A DNA stretch of 64,000 nt from Agromyces hippuratus (GTDB taxonomy: Bacteria > Actinomycetota > Actinomycetes > Actinomycetales > Microbacteriaceae): assembly GCF_013410355.1 (NCBI RefSeq), contig NZ_JACCFI010000001.1, positions 744,001-808,000 of the forward strand. The letters are read 5' to 3'. The translations under genes and the position numbers were made by a program. Position 1 is the stretch's first letter, and each line of letters begins with the position of its first letter. The notes under the pieces are model-generated. The model was not told the origin of the DNA, did no database searches, and saw only the letters and a list, made by a program, of their open reading frames with translations. Positions 1 to 8,893 of the stretch are shown piece after piece.

Positions 1-464
1 GAGCGCGCCATGCCGACGAGTCCGGCCTTCGACGCCGAGTAGTTGACCTGGCCGGCCGATCCGTAGAGGCCGACGACGCTCGAGATCAACACGATGCGCC
101 CGAAGCGCGCCTTCAGCATGCCCTTGGATGCGCGCTTGACGACACGGAACGCGCCGGTCAGGTTGGTGTCGATGACGCTCGTGAAGTCGTCTTCGCTCAT
201 GCGGAGCAGCAGCGTGTCACGCGTGATGCCGGCGTTCGCGACGACGACCTCGACCGGGCCGAGTGCCGCTTCGATCTCGGTGAAGGCGGCGTCGACGGAT
301 GCCGCGTCGGTGACGTCGGCCCGAACGGTGAGCGAGCCTTCGGGCCCTTCGCCCGAGCGGGCGGTCACGGCCACGCGGTGGCCCTGGGCGATGAACTCGC
401 GGGCGATCGCGAACCCGATTCCCCGGTTGCCACCGGTCACGAGAACGGTGCGGCTCGTCGTCAT
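1..464 (-). CDS. fabG: 3-oxoacyl-ACP reductase, SDR family (partial, C-terminus beyond window)
   Basis: The first 154 codons of a short-chain dehydrogenase are visible; the gene continues past position 1. It shows the TGGNRGIG dinucleotide-binding loop near residue 10, the NAG motif, and the catalytic YSASK motif after a serine-containing ISS strand. The family reduces 3-oxoacyl-ACP with NADPH in fatty acid synthesis. The ATG at 462-464 is preceded by a strong AGAAGGAG ribosome site, which fixes the start. It is divergent from the DUF3099 gene, and this neighbourhood (FabG, DUF3099, SURF1, ABC-F) is common in actinobacteria. A general SDR role cannot be excluded because the C-terminus is missing. 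Confidence 0.88.
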   Translation of the reverse strand, partial: MTTSRTVLVTGGNRGIGFAIAREFIAQGHRVAVTARSGEGPEGSLTVRADVTDAASVDAAFTEIEAALGPVEVVVANAGITRDTLLLRMSEDDFTSVIDTNLTGAFRVVKRASKGMLKARFGRIVLISSVVGLYGSAGQVNYSASKAGLVGMAR

Positions 465-597
465 GCGTACTTCTCCTTCTGGCGTCGGGCCGATCGGCCC
501 GTTTCAGCTTAGAGGCTCGCGTATTCGAGGCATCCGTCGCCCGCAGTCGGACGTAGGCTTGACGCAAGAGGAGTGCCGCAGGACCACGGCGACCACC

Positions 598-972
598 ATG
601 AAGCAGCAGCAGTCGATCACCACGCTGCCGCCCTCGCCCGAAGCGGAGCGGCGGTCGCGCATGATCAAGTACTCGATCGCGATGTCGATCCGCGTGCTCT
701 GCGTCATCGGGCTGCTCTTCGCACGGGGCTGGTGGCTCGCGGTGTTCGCCGCAGGGGCGATCTTCCTCCCGTACTTCGCGGTGGTGATCGCCAACGTGCA
801 GGGCTCCGGCCGCCAGCGCGCGGTGCTCCGCCCCGGCGGGCTCCTGCGTCGCACTCCCCCGCCGACGGATGACGCGCCGAGCACTGGGAACGCCGCACCA
901 CGCGACGAGCCTCACCAGGAACCGCCTCACCAAGAGGACGATTCCCGCCACGACGAACGCGGCGCGGCATGA
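598..972 (+). CDS. DUF3099 membrane protein
   Basis: A 124-residue protein with two adjacent hydrophobic segments (about residues 21-60) and a polar, acidic and proline-rich C-terminal tail. The start MKQQQSITTLPPSP followed by RMIKYSIAM matches the usual beginning of actinobacterial DUF3099 proteins, so I use ATG 598 although no good ribosome site precedes it. The function of the family is unknown. The stop overlaps the next start (ATGA), so the three genes up to SURF1 are probably translated together. Confidence 0.8.
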   Translation: MKQQQSITTLPPSPEAERRSRMIKYSIAMSIRVLCVIGLLFARGWWLAVFAAGAIFLPYFAVVIANVQGSGRQRAVLRPGGLLRRTPPPTDDAPSTGNAAPRDEPHQEPPHQEDDSRHDERGAA

Positions 973-1226
973 TCGGTGGACTGGGCGCGTCGCCCGACCA
1001 CGGCGCCTGCTCGCGCGCGCAATGCCGCGAGCCCGCGACCTGGCGCATCGACTGGCGCAACCCGCGCATCCACACCGGCGACCGCGGCAAGACCTGGCTC
1101 GCGTGCGACGAGCACGTCGACTACCTGCGCGGTTTCCTCGAGGCGCGCTCGTTCCCGGTCGCGGTCGCGGCATTCGCAGACATCGATGGATCGCGGCCCG
1201 ACGCCGCAGACGGAGACGACGAGTGA
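969..1226 (+). CDS. small conserved protein (often labelled acetone carboxylase-like)
   Basis: An 85-residue soluble protein with conserved-looking cysteines (CSRAQC near residue 14 and a later LACDEHVDYL segment), which may bind a metal. I recall small actinobacterial proteins of this kind being labelled acetone carboxylase, but it is far too short to be that enzyme and I do not assign the activity. It overlaps DUF3099 by ATGA and the SURF1 gene by GTGA, so it belongs to one translationally coupled operon. Confidence 0.75.
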   Translation: MIGGLGASPDHGACSRAQCREPATWRIDWRNPRIHTGDRGKTWLACDEHVDYLRGFLEARSFPVAVAAFADIDGSRPDAADGDDE

Positions 1227-2059
1227 ACGACTGGCGATTCCTGTTGCACCGGCGATGGGCGGGCTACCTGCTGCTCACCGTCGTCTTCGCGATCGTCTGC
1301 TCTGCGCTCGGCGCCTGGCAGTTCAACCGGCGCACCGAGGCGCTCGCCGAAGTGGCGCGTATCGACGCGAACTACGACGCCGCCGCCGTGTCCGTCGCCG
1401 AGGCGCTGCCCGACCCCGACGCCTTCGCCATCGATCAGCGCTGGCAGGTGGTCGCCCTCTCGGGTGAGTACCTCGCCGACGAGGAGGTCGTCGTGCGCAA
1501 CCGCCCGTTCGAGGGCAGTTCGGGCTTCCAGGTGATCACGCCGTTCCGGCTCGACGACGGCACCGTGTTCATGGTCGACCGCGGGTGGATCGCGCAGAAC
1601 TCCGAGGGCCGGCCGAGCGACGTGCCGCCGCCGCCGAGCGGGCACGTCGAGATCGAGGCCCGACTGAAGGCCGGTGAAGGGCGCATCGACGGCCGAACGT
1701 CGACGGGGAACGAGTTCGCGACCATCGACCTCGAAGAGCTCTCCGAGCGCGTCGGCGAGCCGAGCTACACGGCGGCCTACGGCGTGCTCGTGCAGACCGG
1801 GGCCGACGCCGACGAACCGCCGCTGGCGGCCGCCCGCCCCGAACGCGACGAAGGCCCGCACCTCTCGTACGCGCTGCAGTGGTACGTCTTCGCCCTCATG
1901 GGCTTCGTCGGCCTCGCCTGGGCGGCGAACCAGGAGCGCAAGGCGCTCGCGGAGACATCCGGTTCGACGGATGCCGCGACGCGCGCGGCCCGCAAGCCGA
2001 AGCAGAAGCGGCGCGACGCCGACGCCGACCTCGAAGACGGCGTGCTCGACCGGCACTAG
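1223..2059 (+). CDS. SURF1-family cytochrome c oxidase assembly protein
   Basis: A 278-residue membrane protein with an N-terminal transmembrane helix (about residues 13-33, ending in GAWQFNRR), a large outer domain, and a second helix near residue 215. This two-helix layout and the motifs VVVRNRPFEG, GFQVITPF and VDRGWI are typical of SURF1 proteins, which help assemble heme-copper oxidases. The GTG start at 1223 overlaps the preceding stop (GTGA) and removes an implausible upstream extension. The C-terminus is basic and low in complexity. Confidence 0.9.
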   Translation: MNDWRFLLHRRWAGYLLLTVVFAIVCSALGAWQFNRRTEALAEVARIDANYDAAAVSVAEALPDPDAFAIDQRWQVVALSGEYLADEEVVVRNRPFEGSSGFQVITPFRLDDGTVFMVDRGWIAQNSEGRPSDVPPPPSGHVEIEARLKAGEGRIDGRTSTGNEFATIDLEELSERVGEPSYTAAYGVLVQTGADADEPPLAAARPERDEGPHLSYALQWYVFALMGFVGLAWAANQERKALAETSGSTDAATRAARKPKQKRRDADADLEDGVLDRH

Positions 2060-2070
2060 CCGAGCACGCC
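2039..2070 (+). terminator. hairpin at the SURF1 3' end
   Basis: GGCGTGCTCG at 2039-2048 pairs with CGAGCACGCC at 2061-2070 around a 12-base loop. It overlaps the SURF1 stop and lies between two convergent genes. No clear U-run is present. Confidence 0.5.
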
Positions 2071-2074
2071 GGCC

Positions 2075-3673
2075 TCACGCCAGCTCGATGAGCTCCTGGT
2101 ACTCGCGGCTCCAGTGGTCTTCGGTGCCGTCGGGCATGATGAGCACGCGCTCGGGATTCAGCGCCTCGACGGCGCCCGGGTCGTGCGAGACGAGCACGAC
2201 CGAGCCCTCGTAGTGCGCGAGGGCGTCGAGGATCTCGGCGCGGCTCGCGGGGTCGAGGTTGTTGGTCGGTTCGTCGAGGAGCAGCACGTTCGCACCAGAG
2301 ACGACGATCATCGCGAGCGCGAGACGCGTCTTCTCACCGCCCGAGAGCACGCCGGCCGCCTTGTGCACGTCGTCGCCCGTGAAGAGGAACGAGCCGAGCA
2401 CCTTGCGCGCCTCGGTCTCGGTGAGGTTCGGCGATGCGCTCACCATGTTCTGGAGCACCGAACGCTTGACGTCGATCGTCTCGTGCTCCTGCGCGTAGTA
2501 GCCGACCCGCAGGCCGTGGCCGGCTTCGACGACGCCCGTGTCGGGCGCGTCGACGCCCGCGAGGATGCGGAGCAGGGTCGTCTTGCCGGCACCGTTCAGG
2601 CCGATGATGACGACCTTCGAGCCGCGGTCGATCGCGAGGTCGACGGCGGTGAAGATCTCGAGCGAGCCGTAGCTCTTCGACAGGTCTGTTGCCGTGATCG
2701 GGGTGCGGCCGCAGGGAGCCGGCGTCGGGAAGCGGAGCTTCGCGACGCGGTCGACGGCGCGCACCTCTTCGAGGCCGGCGAGCAGCTTCTCGGCTCGGGC
2801 GACCATCTGGTGCGCCGCGGCGGCCTTCGACGCCTTGGCACCGAACTTCGCGGCCTGCAGCTGCAGGACCCCCGCCTTCTTCTCGGCGTTCATCCGCTCC
2901 TTCTTGCGGCGCTCCTCATCTGCGGCACGCTGGCGCTGGTAGTGCTTCCAGCCCATGTTGTAGATGTCGATCGCCGAGCGGTTCGCGTCGAGGTAGAACA
3001 CCCGGTTCACGACCTCGCCGACGAGCACGACATCGTGGGAGATCACGATGACGCCGCCGCGGTAGTTCTTCAGGAACTCGCGGAGCCAGACGACGGAGTC
3101 GGCGTCGAGGTGGTTCGTCGGTTCGTCGAGGATCATCGTCTCGGCGTCGGAGAAGAGGATGCGAGCGAGCTCGATGCGGCGTCGCTGACCACCGGAGAGG
3201 GTCTTCAGCGGCTGGTCGAGGATGCGGTCGGGCAGGTTCAGGTTCGAGGCGATCGAGGCGGCCTCGGCTTCGGCGGCGTACCCGCCGAGCGCGTTGAAGC
3301 GGTCGGTCAGGTTGCCGTACTTCTTCATGGCGCGTTCGGCGACCTCGGGGTCGTCACTGCCCATGTTCATGCTCGCCTCGTGCATGCCGAGTGCGATCTG
3401 CCCGAGCCCGCGTGCATCGAGGATGCGGGTGCGAGCGAGCATCTCGGGGTCGCCCGAGCGCGGATCCTGCGGCAGGTAGCCGATCTCGCCGCTGCGGTCG
3501 ATGCGGCCCCCCGTGGGCATCGTCTCGCCCGCGAGTGTCTTCGTGAGGGTGGTCTTGCCGGCACCGTTCCGGCCGACGAGGCCGATCTTGTCGCCATCGG
3601 AGACGCGGAAGTCGACGTGCTCCATCAGCACGCGCGCACCGATGCGGATCTCGAGATCATGAACGGCGAGCAC
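2075..3673 (-). CDS. ABC-F family ATPase (ribosome-associated)
   Basis: A 532-residue protein with two ABC ATPase domains and no membrane segment. Walker A motifs are GRNGAGKTTL in the first half and GLNGAGKTTLL in the second, with signatures LSGGQRRR and LSGGEKTR and two LDEPTNHLD/LDEPTNNLD Walker B motifs. The basic linker between them, about residues 240-310, is the P-site-tRNA-interaction region of ABC-F proteins. These factors act on the ribosome in translation control or antibiotic resistance; the exact subclass is uncertain. The GTG start at 3673 is chosen because GGAGGA precedes it and the family begins MLAVHDLEIRIG. Confidence 0.9.
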   Translation of the reverse strand: MLAVHDLEIRIGARVLMEHVDFRVSDGDKIGLVGRNGAGKTTLTKTLAGETMPTGGRIDRSGEIGYLPQDPRSGDPEMLARTRILDARGLGQIALGMHEASMNMGSDDPEVAERAMKKYGNLTDRFNALGGYAAEAEAASIASNLNLPDRILDQPLKTLSGGQRRRIELARILFSDAETMILDEPTNHLDADSVVWLREFLKNYRGGVIVISHDVVLVGEVVNRVFYLDANRSAIDIYNMGWKHYQRQRAADEERRKKERMNAEKKAGVLQLQAAKFGAKASKAAAAHQMVARAEKLLAGLEEVRAVDRVAKLRFPTPAPCGRTPITATDLSKSYGSLEIFTAVDLAIDRGSKVVIIGLNGAGKTTLLRILAGVDAPDTGVVEAGHGLRVGYYAQEHETIDVKRSVLQNMVSASPNLTETEARKVLGSFLFTGDDVHKAAGVLSGGEKTRLALAMIVVSGANVLLLDEPTNNLDPASRAEILDALAHYEGSVVLVSHDPGAVEALNPERVLIMPDGTEDHWSREYQELIELA

Positions 3674-3809
3674 GGGGGTTCCTCCGAAACGAAAGGGGTG
3701 GGATGGCGTGCCGAGCGGCACAGCCTCCCAGTCTATCCCGCCGGGCGCGGCTCCGTGGTGGCGAGACCGCAGCACAGCGGATGTCTCAGGCTTCCGCCAG
3801 ACTCTGAGC

Positions 3810-4907
3810 ATGCCGAATCTCGCCAGCGACGCGCGCGTCCGCGCTGCCCGACTCGACTCGCACGGGCTCGCACGGGGCCTGCCCTCGGTCACCGCGGCGG
3901 TACGACGTCTCGGTGCGGTGCAAGCGCAGGACTTCGCCGCCTCGAAATGGGTGCTCGGCGCGCGCGTGCGCGGATCGGTCGCCGCCGACGTCGATGCCGC
4001 CATCGAGTCGCGCGAGGTGCTCCGGTCGTGGCCCATGCGCGGCACCCTGCATCTGGTGCCCGCCGAGTCACTGCGCGACATCCTCGCGATCACGGGCCCG
4101 CGCATCCTGCAGAAGGCAACCACGACCCACCGGGAGCTCGGGCTCGACGCCGAGGTCTACGCCGCCGCGCGCGGCATCGCGGAGCGCGAACTCGTGGGCG
4201 GCCGCTCGCTCTCGCGCGACGAACTGCAGGCCGCCTGGCAGAGTGCCGGCATCTCGACGGCGGGGCAGCGCGGCTACCACCTGATCTGGTGGCTCGCTCA
4301 CGACGGCGTGCTCTGCTGCGGACCCGTCGAGGGTCGCGGTCAGCGATTCGTGCTGCTCGACGAATGGTCGCCGCGCGTCGCACCGGCGCGGGCGCGTGAC
4401 GCGACGCTGACGGCGCTGTTCGTCGCGTATCTGACCGGGCACGGGCCCGCCACCGTGCAGGACTTCTCCTGGTGGAGCGGGCTCACGCTGACCGATGCGC
4501 GCGCGGCCCTCGCCGAAGCGGGTGATCAGGTCGTCGCATTCGACGACGAGCGCTTCGTCGTCTCCGATTCAGAGCCGAGCGAGAGCACTGGAGCTTCGCG
4601 TGCCACCGGACGCCACGTGCTCGCGGCGTTCGACGAGTACTACCTCGGGTATCGCGATCGCGGCCCGGTCTGCGACCCGGCGCATGCGCCGCGGGTGGTG
4701 CCGGGCGGCAACGGCGTCTTCCAGCCCACGCTCGTGCAGAACGGCCGAGTGGTCGGGCTCTGGCGGAAGGTCGAACGGGCGCGCGCGACATCCGTGACGC
4801 TCGACGGGTTCGACGGCACGATCGATCCCGCGGCGTTCACCCCGCGCCTGCGCGAGTGGGCACGGTTCTGGGGCAGGGAACTCGGCGAGGTGACCGCGCT
4901 CCACTGA
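3810..4907 (+). CDS. winged helix DNA-binding domain protein (HTH_42/AlkZ-like)
   Basis: A 365-residue protein resembling the winged-helix HTH_42 family, some members of which are DNA glycosylases for crosslinks or alkylated bases (AlkZ/YcaQ). The early segment AVQAQDFAASKW, the RSWPMRGTLHLVP segment and a late FDEYYLGYRDR segment support the family. A glycosylase activity here is only inferred. ATG 3810 is preferred because the upstream in-frame sequence has no conserved look. It is divergent from the ABC-F gene. Confidence 0.82.
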   Translation: MPNLASDARVRAARLDSHGLARGLPSVTAAVRRLGAVQAQDFAASKWVLGARVRGSVAADVDAAIESREVLRSWPMRGTLHLVPAESLRDILAITGPRILQKATTTHRELGLDAEVYAAARGIAERELVGGRSLSRDELQAAWQSAGISTAGQRGYHLIWWLAHDGVLCCGPVEGRGQRFVLLDEWSPRVAPARARDATLTALFVAYLTGHGPATVQDFSWWSGLTLTDARAALAEAGDQVVAFDDERFVVSDSEPSESTGASRATGRHVLAAFDEYYLGYRDRGPVCDPAHAPRVVPGGNGVFQPTLVQNGRVVGLWRKVERARATSVTLDGFDGTIDPAAFTPRLREWARFWGRELGEVTALH

Positions 4908-4937
4908 GACGAGGTCACCTGCCGTGCCCGGACGCAC

Positions 4938-4972
4938 GAACGGCGGCCGTGCAGGGTGCACGGCCGCCGTTC
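4938..4972. terminator. bidirectional terminator hairpin
   Basis: A perfect 16-bp stem (GAACGGCGGCCGTGCA and its complement) with a GGG loop lies between the convergent winged-helix and YceI genes. Confidence 0.85.
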
Positions 4973-4987
4973 AGCGGAGCGTCGGGA

Positions 4988-5551
4988 CTACTGCTCGAGT
5001 GCGGCCTGCAGCTCGAGTGTGATCGTCACCTGGTCGCCGAGGAGCACACCGCCGGTCTCGAGGGCCGAGTTGTAGAGCAGGCCGAAGTCCTCGCGGTTGA
5101 TGACGGTCTTCGCCGTGGCGCCGCCCTTGTAGTTGCCGTAGGGGTCGCCGCCGAAGCCGCCGAAGTCGAAGTCGAAGGTGACCGGCTTCGTGATGCCGCG
5201 GATCGTGAGGTTGCCGTCGACCTTGAAGTCGCCCTTCTCGACACGCACGCCGGTCGAGACGAAGTCGATCGTCGGGTAGGTCTCGGCCTCGAAGAAGTCG
5301 CCGGTGCGCAGGTGCGCGTCGCGGTTCGGCTCGTTCGTGGTGACCGAGGCGACCTCGGCCGACGCGGTGACGCTCGAGTCGAGCGGGTTCTCGGCGGTGA
5401 CGAACGTCGCGGTGAAGCGCTCGAACTTGCCCTTGACCTTGCTGATCATGATGTGGCGGATGCTGAAGCCGACCTCGCTGTGCGTGGGGTCGATGTTCCA
5501 GGTGCCAGCGCGGTAGCCGGGGATCTCGATCGTCGGTGCAGTCGTCGTCAT
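4988..5551 (-). CDS. YceI family protein
   Basis: A 187-residue single-domain protein. The start GTWNIDPTHSEVGFSIRH, the FEAETYPTIDF segment and the LTIRGITKPV segment are typical of the YceI lipocalin-like family, which binds isoprenoid or amphiphilic ligands. No signal peptide is visible, so this copy is probably cytoplasmic, as in many actinobacteria. ATG 5551 gives the usual length. Confidence 0.92.
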   Translation of the reverse strand: MTTTAPTIEIPGYRAGTWNIDPTHSEVGFSIRHIMISKVKGKFERFTATFVTAENPLDSSVTASAEVASVTTNEPNRDAHLRTGDFFEAETYPTIDFVSTGVRVEKGDFKVDGNLTIRGITKPVTFDFDFGGFGGDPYGNYKGGATAKTVINREDFGLLYNSALETGGVLLGDQVTITLELQAALEQ

Positions 5552-5666
5552 GTTGGGCGGTCTCCCGTGGTTCGGTGTCGTGGCGGCCGTTCGGCCACGC
5601 CTATGCAAACGCATGGAGAACGTGGGTATTCCCACCCGACCGAGATGTCTCAGGAACTTCTCGGGT

Positions 5667-6830
5667 TCAGCTCGCGAGCGTGCGGCGCAGGGTCAGCACC
5701 CGCTCGACGGCGTCGTCGAGCTGGGCTTCGGTGATGCGCCCCGAGTGCACGCCGGCGACGATCGCGCCGACGAGACCATCGACCGAGATGCCCATCGATG
5801 CGGGATCGGCGGGAAGCACGTAGAGGAGCAGGTCTGCGCCGGCGGCCACCGCGCGCACCGCGTTCTCGCCGGGATCCGCGTACTCGGGCAGCCCGTTGTG
5901 CTGCAGCATGAGCATGTCGTCGGTCACGACCACACCGTCGAAGCCGAGCTCGTCGCGGAGCACCCGATGCCACTCGGGCGAGAGCGACGCCGGAGCCGCG
6001 TCGACGGCGGGGTAGCTGAGATGGCCGGTCATCACGAGTTCGGCTCCCGCGTCGATGCCGCTCGCGAACGGCAGGGCCGGGCCCGCGCGCCATTCATCGA
6101 TCGTGAGCGGCGCGGTCGGCACGCTCGAGTGCGAGTCGCCCGGTGCCGCACCGTGCCCGGGAAAGTGCTTGAGGGTGCTCGCGACGACGCCCTGCTCCCC
6201 CGTGACGGCCCCGGCCACCCGATCGGCCGCGCCGCCCGGGTCGGTGCCGAGCACACGACCGAAGATGAACGAGTCGGGGTCGGCGGTGACGTCGGCGACG
6301 ATGCCGAAGTTCACGTTGACGCCGCTCTGGGCGAGCACGGCCGCCCGGGCCGCGAAGGCCGCCTGAGCAGCCGCGGGCGCCTGGGCGCGCAGGGTGTCGG
6401 CGGCAGCAGCGCCGTCCCAGGGCAGTCGCTGCACCTCGCCGCCCTCCTCGTCGATGCCGATCAGCACGGGAGCCTCGGCGTCGGCCTGCACGGCAGCGGT
6501 GAGCGCACCGAGTTCGGCCGGACCGGCCGGCACGTTGTCGCCCATGAGGATGAGTCCGGAGACCCCAGCGTCGACGTACGCGCGGAGCGGTGCCGGGTCG
6601 GTGCCTGGCGCGTGCACCATGAGCAGTGCCGCCGCCTTCTGTTCGACCGTGAGCTGCGACATCCGCTCGTCGACCCACTCGGCGATCGGATCGATCGGCG
6701 TCGGAGTCGAGGTCGGAGTCGGCGCCGGGTCCGACGTCTCAGCGTCGCCCCCGGCGCCCGCGCATGCCGTCAGTGCGAACAGCATCGCCGCCAAGAGGAG
6801 CGGCAGTCGTGCAGTTCGGGTGGCGCGCAT
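5667..6830 (-). CDS. glycoside hydrolase family 3 lipoprotein (beta-N-acetylhexosaminidase-like)
   Basis: A 387-residue protein with a lipoprotein signal (LFALTACAGAG, lipid Cys near residue 22) and a Thr/Pro-rich linker before one GH3 barrel. The motifs IGIDEEGGEVQRL, STLKHFPGHG and VVVTDDMLM are those of NagZ-type hexosaminidases, where KHFPGHG supplies the catalytic His and the DD segment holds the nucleophile Asp. It is probably surface-anchored and trims N-acetylglucosaminyl residues from cell-wall fragments. ATG 6830 is the only start that keeps the signal peptide. Confidence 0.9.
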   Translation of the reverse strand: MRATRTARLPLLLAAMLFALTACAGAGGDAETSDPAPTPTSTPTPIDPIAEWVDERMSQLTVEQKAAALLMVHAPGTDPAPLRAYVDAGVSGLILMGDNVPAGPAELGALTAAVQADAEAPVLIGIDEEGGEVQRLPWDGAAAADTLRAQAPAAAQAAFAARAAVLAQSGVNVNFGIVADVTADPDSFIFGRVLGTDPGGAADRVAGAVTGEQGVVASTLKHFPGHGAAPGDSHSSVPTAPLTIDEWRAGPALPFASGIDAGAELVMTGHLSYPAVDAAPASLSPEWHRVLRDELGFDGVVVTDDMLMLQHNGLPEYADPGENAVRAVAAGADLLLYVLPADPASMGISVDGLVGAIVAGVHSGRITEAQLDDAVERVLTLRRTLAS

Positions 6831-6908
6831 TCGAACGACTCTACGGTGCGTGTCCGAACGAGCGCCGAGAGCCGCCGTGGGTAGACTCGCCGCCTCGAAG
6901 GGGGTCTC

Positions 6909-8039
6909 GTGCGAACTGGACCGAGGTACGCGGCAGCCGCGGCGATACTCGTCGCCGCAGCGCTCGTGCTGCCCGCCGTCCCCGCGTTCGGCGAGGACTA
7001 CCCCAGTTGGGACGAGGTCACCGCCGCGAAGCAGGACGTGGCGTCCCGCGAGGCGGAGGCGACGCGGATCAGCGGGCTCGTCGCCTCGCTCGAGACGACC
7101 GCCGCGGCGCTCGGAGACGCAGCGGTGCAGGCGGCCGGCGCATCCGCCACTGCATCGGCGGCACTCGCCGAGGCCGAGCACCGAGCCGCGACACTCGCGA
7201 CGCAGTCGGCCGCGGCGGATGCCGAGGCCGCGGCATCGGCCCAACGGCTCGGCCGGGTCGGGGCGGTGCTCGCCCGTTCGGGCGGGGCGGATGTCACGCT
7301 GCGACTGGTGTTCGACGACGGTGCCTCGACCGATCTGCTGCAGGGGCTCTCCCGTGCCGCCCAGCTCACGAACGTCTACGGCGGCATCGCCGACCGCGCC
7401 GAGGCCGCGAAAGCGCAGTCGGCTTCGCTCTCCGCCCAGGCCGACGTCGCCGAACAGGAGCGATCGCGCCGTGCGGAGGCGGCGGCCCGTGCCGCCGCCG
7501 AAGCCGAGTCCGCGCACGCGGCCGCCGAGGCCGAACTCGCCGAGCAGCGAACCGTGGTCGACACGCTCTTCGCGCAACTCGCGAGCCTGCGCGACAGCAC
7601 CGCGGCGCTCGAGCGGCAGTACCGAGCAGGCGAGCAGCTGCGGATGGCTGAGGAGGAGCGGCAGCGCGCCGCCGAGGCGGCGCGCGGCAACTCGGTCGAC
7701 GTGGGCAGCGCGCCGCCGCCGGGCGTCGTCGGCGACACCTCCGGCGCGAAGGCCTACGCGGCAGGCGCGGTCGCGCGCTACGGCTGGGGTTCGGGCGAGT
7801 ACCAGTGCCTGCTGGACCTGTGGACCCGTGAGTCGAGCTGGCGGGCCGACGCCTACAACGCCTCGAGCGGCGCCTACGGCATTCCGCAGTCGTTGCCGGG
7901 CAGCAAGATGGCCAGCGCGGGCGCCGACTGGCGCACCAACGCCGCCACGCAGATCGAGTGGGGCCTCTCGTACATCGCCGATCGGTACGGCGCACCGTGC
8001 GGGGCATGGGCGCACTCGGAGCGGTTCAACTGGTACTAG
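6909..8039 (+). CDS. secreted coiled-coil protein with C-terminal lysozyme-like domain
   Basis: A 376-residue exported protein. Residues 1-30 are a signal peptide ending APAFG-like (VLPAVPAFGED). Residues 35-250 are a long Ala/Glu-rich coiled coil of the kind found before cell-wall hydrolase domains. The last 95 residues contain WTRESSWRADAYNASSGAYGIPQ, with a probable catalytic Glu in TRESSW, as in actinobacterial transglycosylase-like domains. GTG 6909 follows GAAGGGGG. The C-terminus RFNWY is repeated in frame just after the stop (see findings). Confidence 0.85.
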   Translation: MRTGPRYAAAAAILVAAALVLPAVPAFGEDYPSWDEVTAAKQDVASREAEATRISGLVASLETTAAALGDAAVQAAGASATASAALAEAEHRAATLATQSAAADAEAAASAQRLGRVGAVLARSGGADVTLRLVFDDGASTDLLQGLSRAAQLTNVYGGIADRAEAAKAQSASLSAQADVAEQERSRRAEAAARAAAEAESAHAAAEAELAEQRTVVDTLFAQLASLRDSTAALERQYRAGEQLRMAEEERQRAAEAARGNSVDVGSAPPPGVVGDTSGAKAYAAGAVARYGWGSGEYQCLLDLWTRESSWRADAYNASSGAYGIPQSLPGSKMASAGADWRTNAATQIEWGLSYIADRYGAPCGAWAHSERFNWY

Positions 8040-8055
8040 CGCTACAACTGGTACT
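8027..8055 (+). repeat. short direct repeat across a stop codon
   Basis: CAACTGGTACT occurs at 8027-8037 and 8045-8055, 18 bases apart. Read in the frame of the upstream gene it gives FNWY, stop, RYNWY, stop. Confidence 0.8.
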
Positions 8056-8056
8056 G

Positions 8057-8893
8057 ATGCATGCCGACACCGATGACCACGAACTCGCAGTGTTCCGGCG
8101 CCATGGCGCCGAGGGCGTGCTGCTGCTCGGCGGCGGCGCCGCGATCCTGCTGCAGCTCGCCGACCCCCGAGTCGCCCGGGGCGTGGCACGCCACAGCGGG
8201 TTCAAGGAACGTCCGCTCGACCGATTGATCGGCACCCTCGACTACGTCTACGCGATCGGCTTCGGCGACGAGCAGCTCGCCGCCGAAGCGGTGCGCGCCG
8301 TGAACCGTCGCCACGCGCCCGTGCGCGGCGACGCCGAGGGCGGGCAGCCCGCGTACAACGCGTTCGACGCCGATGCCCAGCGCTGGGTCGCCTCGACCCT
8401 GCTGGCCGTCGCGCTCGAGCTGCACGAGCGTCTCGAGGGGCCGCTGCCCGCGGCGACCGCCGACGTCATCGTGCGGGGCTACGCGCCGCTCGGCACACGG
8501 CTCCAGGCCGCAGGCGAGGGCTGGCCCGAGACGCGCGCCGAGTTCGACGCCTGGTGGGCCGAACAGCTCGCCGCCCTCGAGGTCGGCGACGAGGCGCGAG
8601 CGGTGGCGAGGAGCCTGCTCGGCGGGACATCCGCTCTGCCGTTCGGCGCGGGCCTGCTGCTGCCGCTCGTGCGCCTCATGACGGCAGCGCTGCTCCCGGC
8701 GCCGATCCGGACGGCCTACGGGTTCCGCTGGACGCCACGGGTCGATCGCGTCGCGAACGGATGGCTCGACGCGATCGCCGCCGTCTGGCCGCTGCTGCCC
8801 AGGGCCGTCAGGCACGCGCCGATGCGCGCATCCCTTCGTCGCGCGAAGCGTCGCAGCCGGTACGCTGGAACCGAGCAACGAGGACGAGGATGA
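8057..8893 (+). CDS. oxygenase MpaB family protein (DUF2236)
   Basis: A 278-residue protein of the MpaB/DUF2236 family, which are heme-type oxygenases in the characterised fungal and latex members. The segments GAAILLQLADPRVARGVA near the start, the GTLDYVYAIGFG segment and LGGTSALPFGAGLLLPL fit the family. Substrate unknown. ATG 8057 starts the conserved part. The stop overlaps the regulator start (ATGA), so it is co-transcribed with the Lrp gene. Confidence 0.82.
   Translation: MHADTDDHELAVFRRHGAEGVLLLGGGAAILLQLADPRVARGVARHSGFKERPLDRLIGTLDYVYAIGFGDEQLAAEAVRAVNRRHAPVRGDAEGGQPAYNAFDADAQRWVASTLLAVALELHERLEGPLPAATADVIVRGYAPLGTRLQAAGEGWPETRAEFDAWWAEQLAALEVGDEARAVARSLLGGTSALPFGAGLLLPLVRLMTAALLPAPIRTAYGFRWTPRVDRVANGWLDAIAAVWPLLPRAVRHAPMRASLRRAKRRSRYAGTEQRGRG

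Noticed and set aside
969..1226. True acetone carboxylase subunit
   Set aside because: At 85 residues and without an acetone carboxylase partner, the label cannot mean that enzyme.
2114..4399. A 761-codon open frame on the plus strand
   Set aside because: It is the antisense shadow of the ABC-F gene and its flank; it has no domain motifs, and the minus-strand gene carries complete ATPase motifs.
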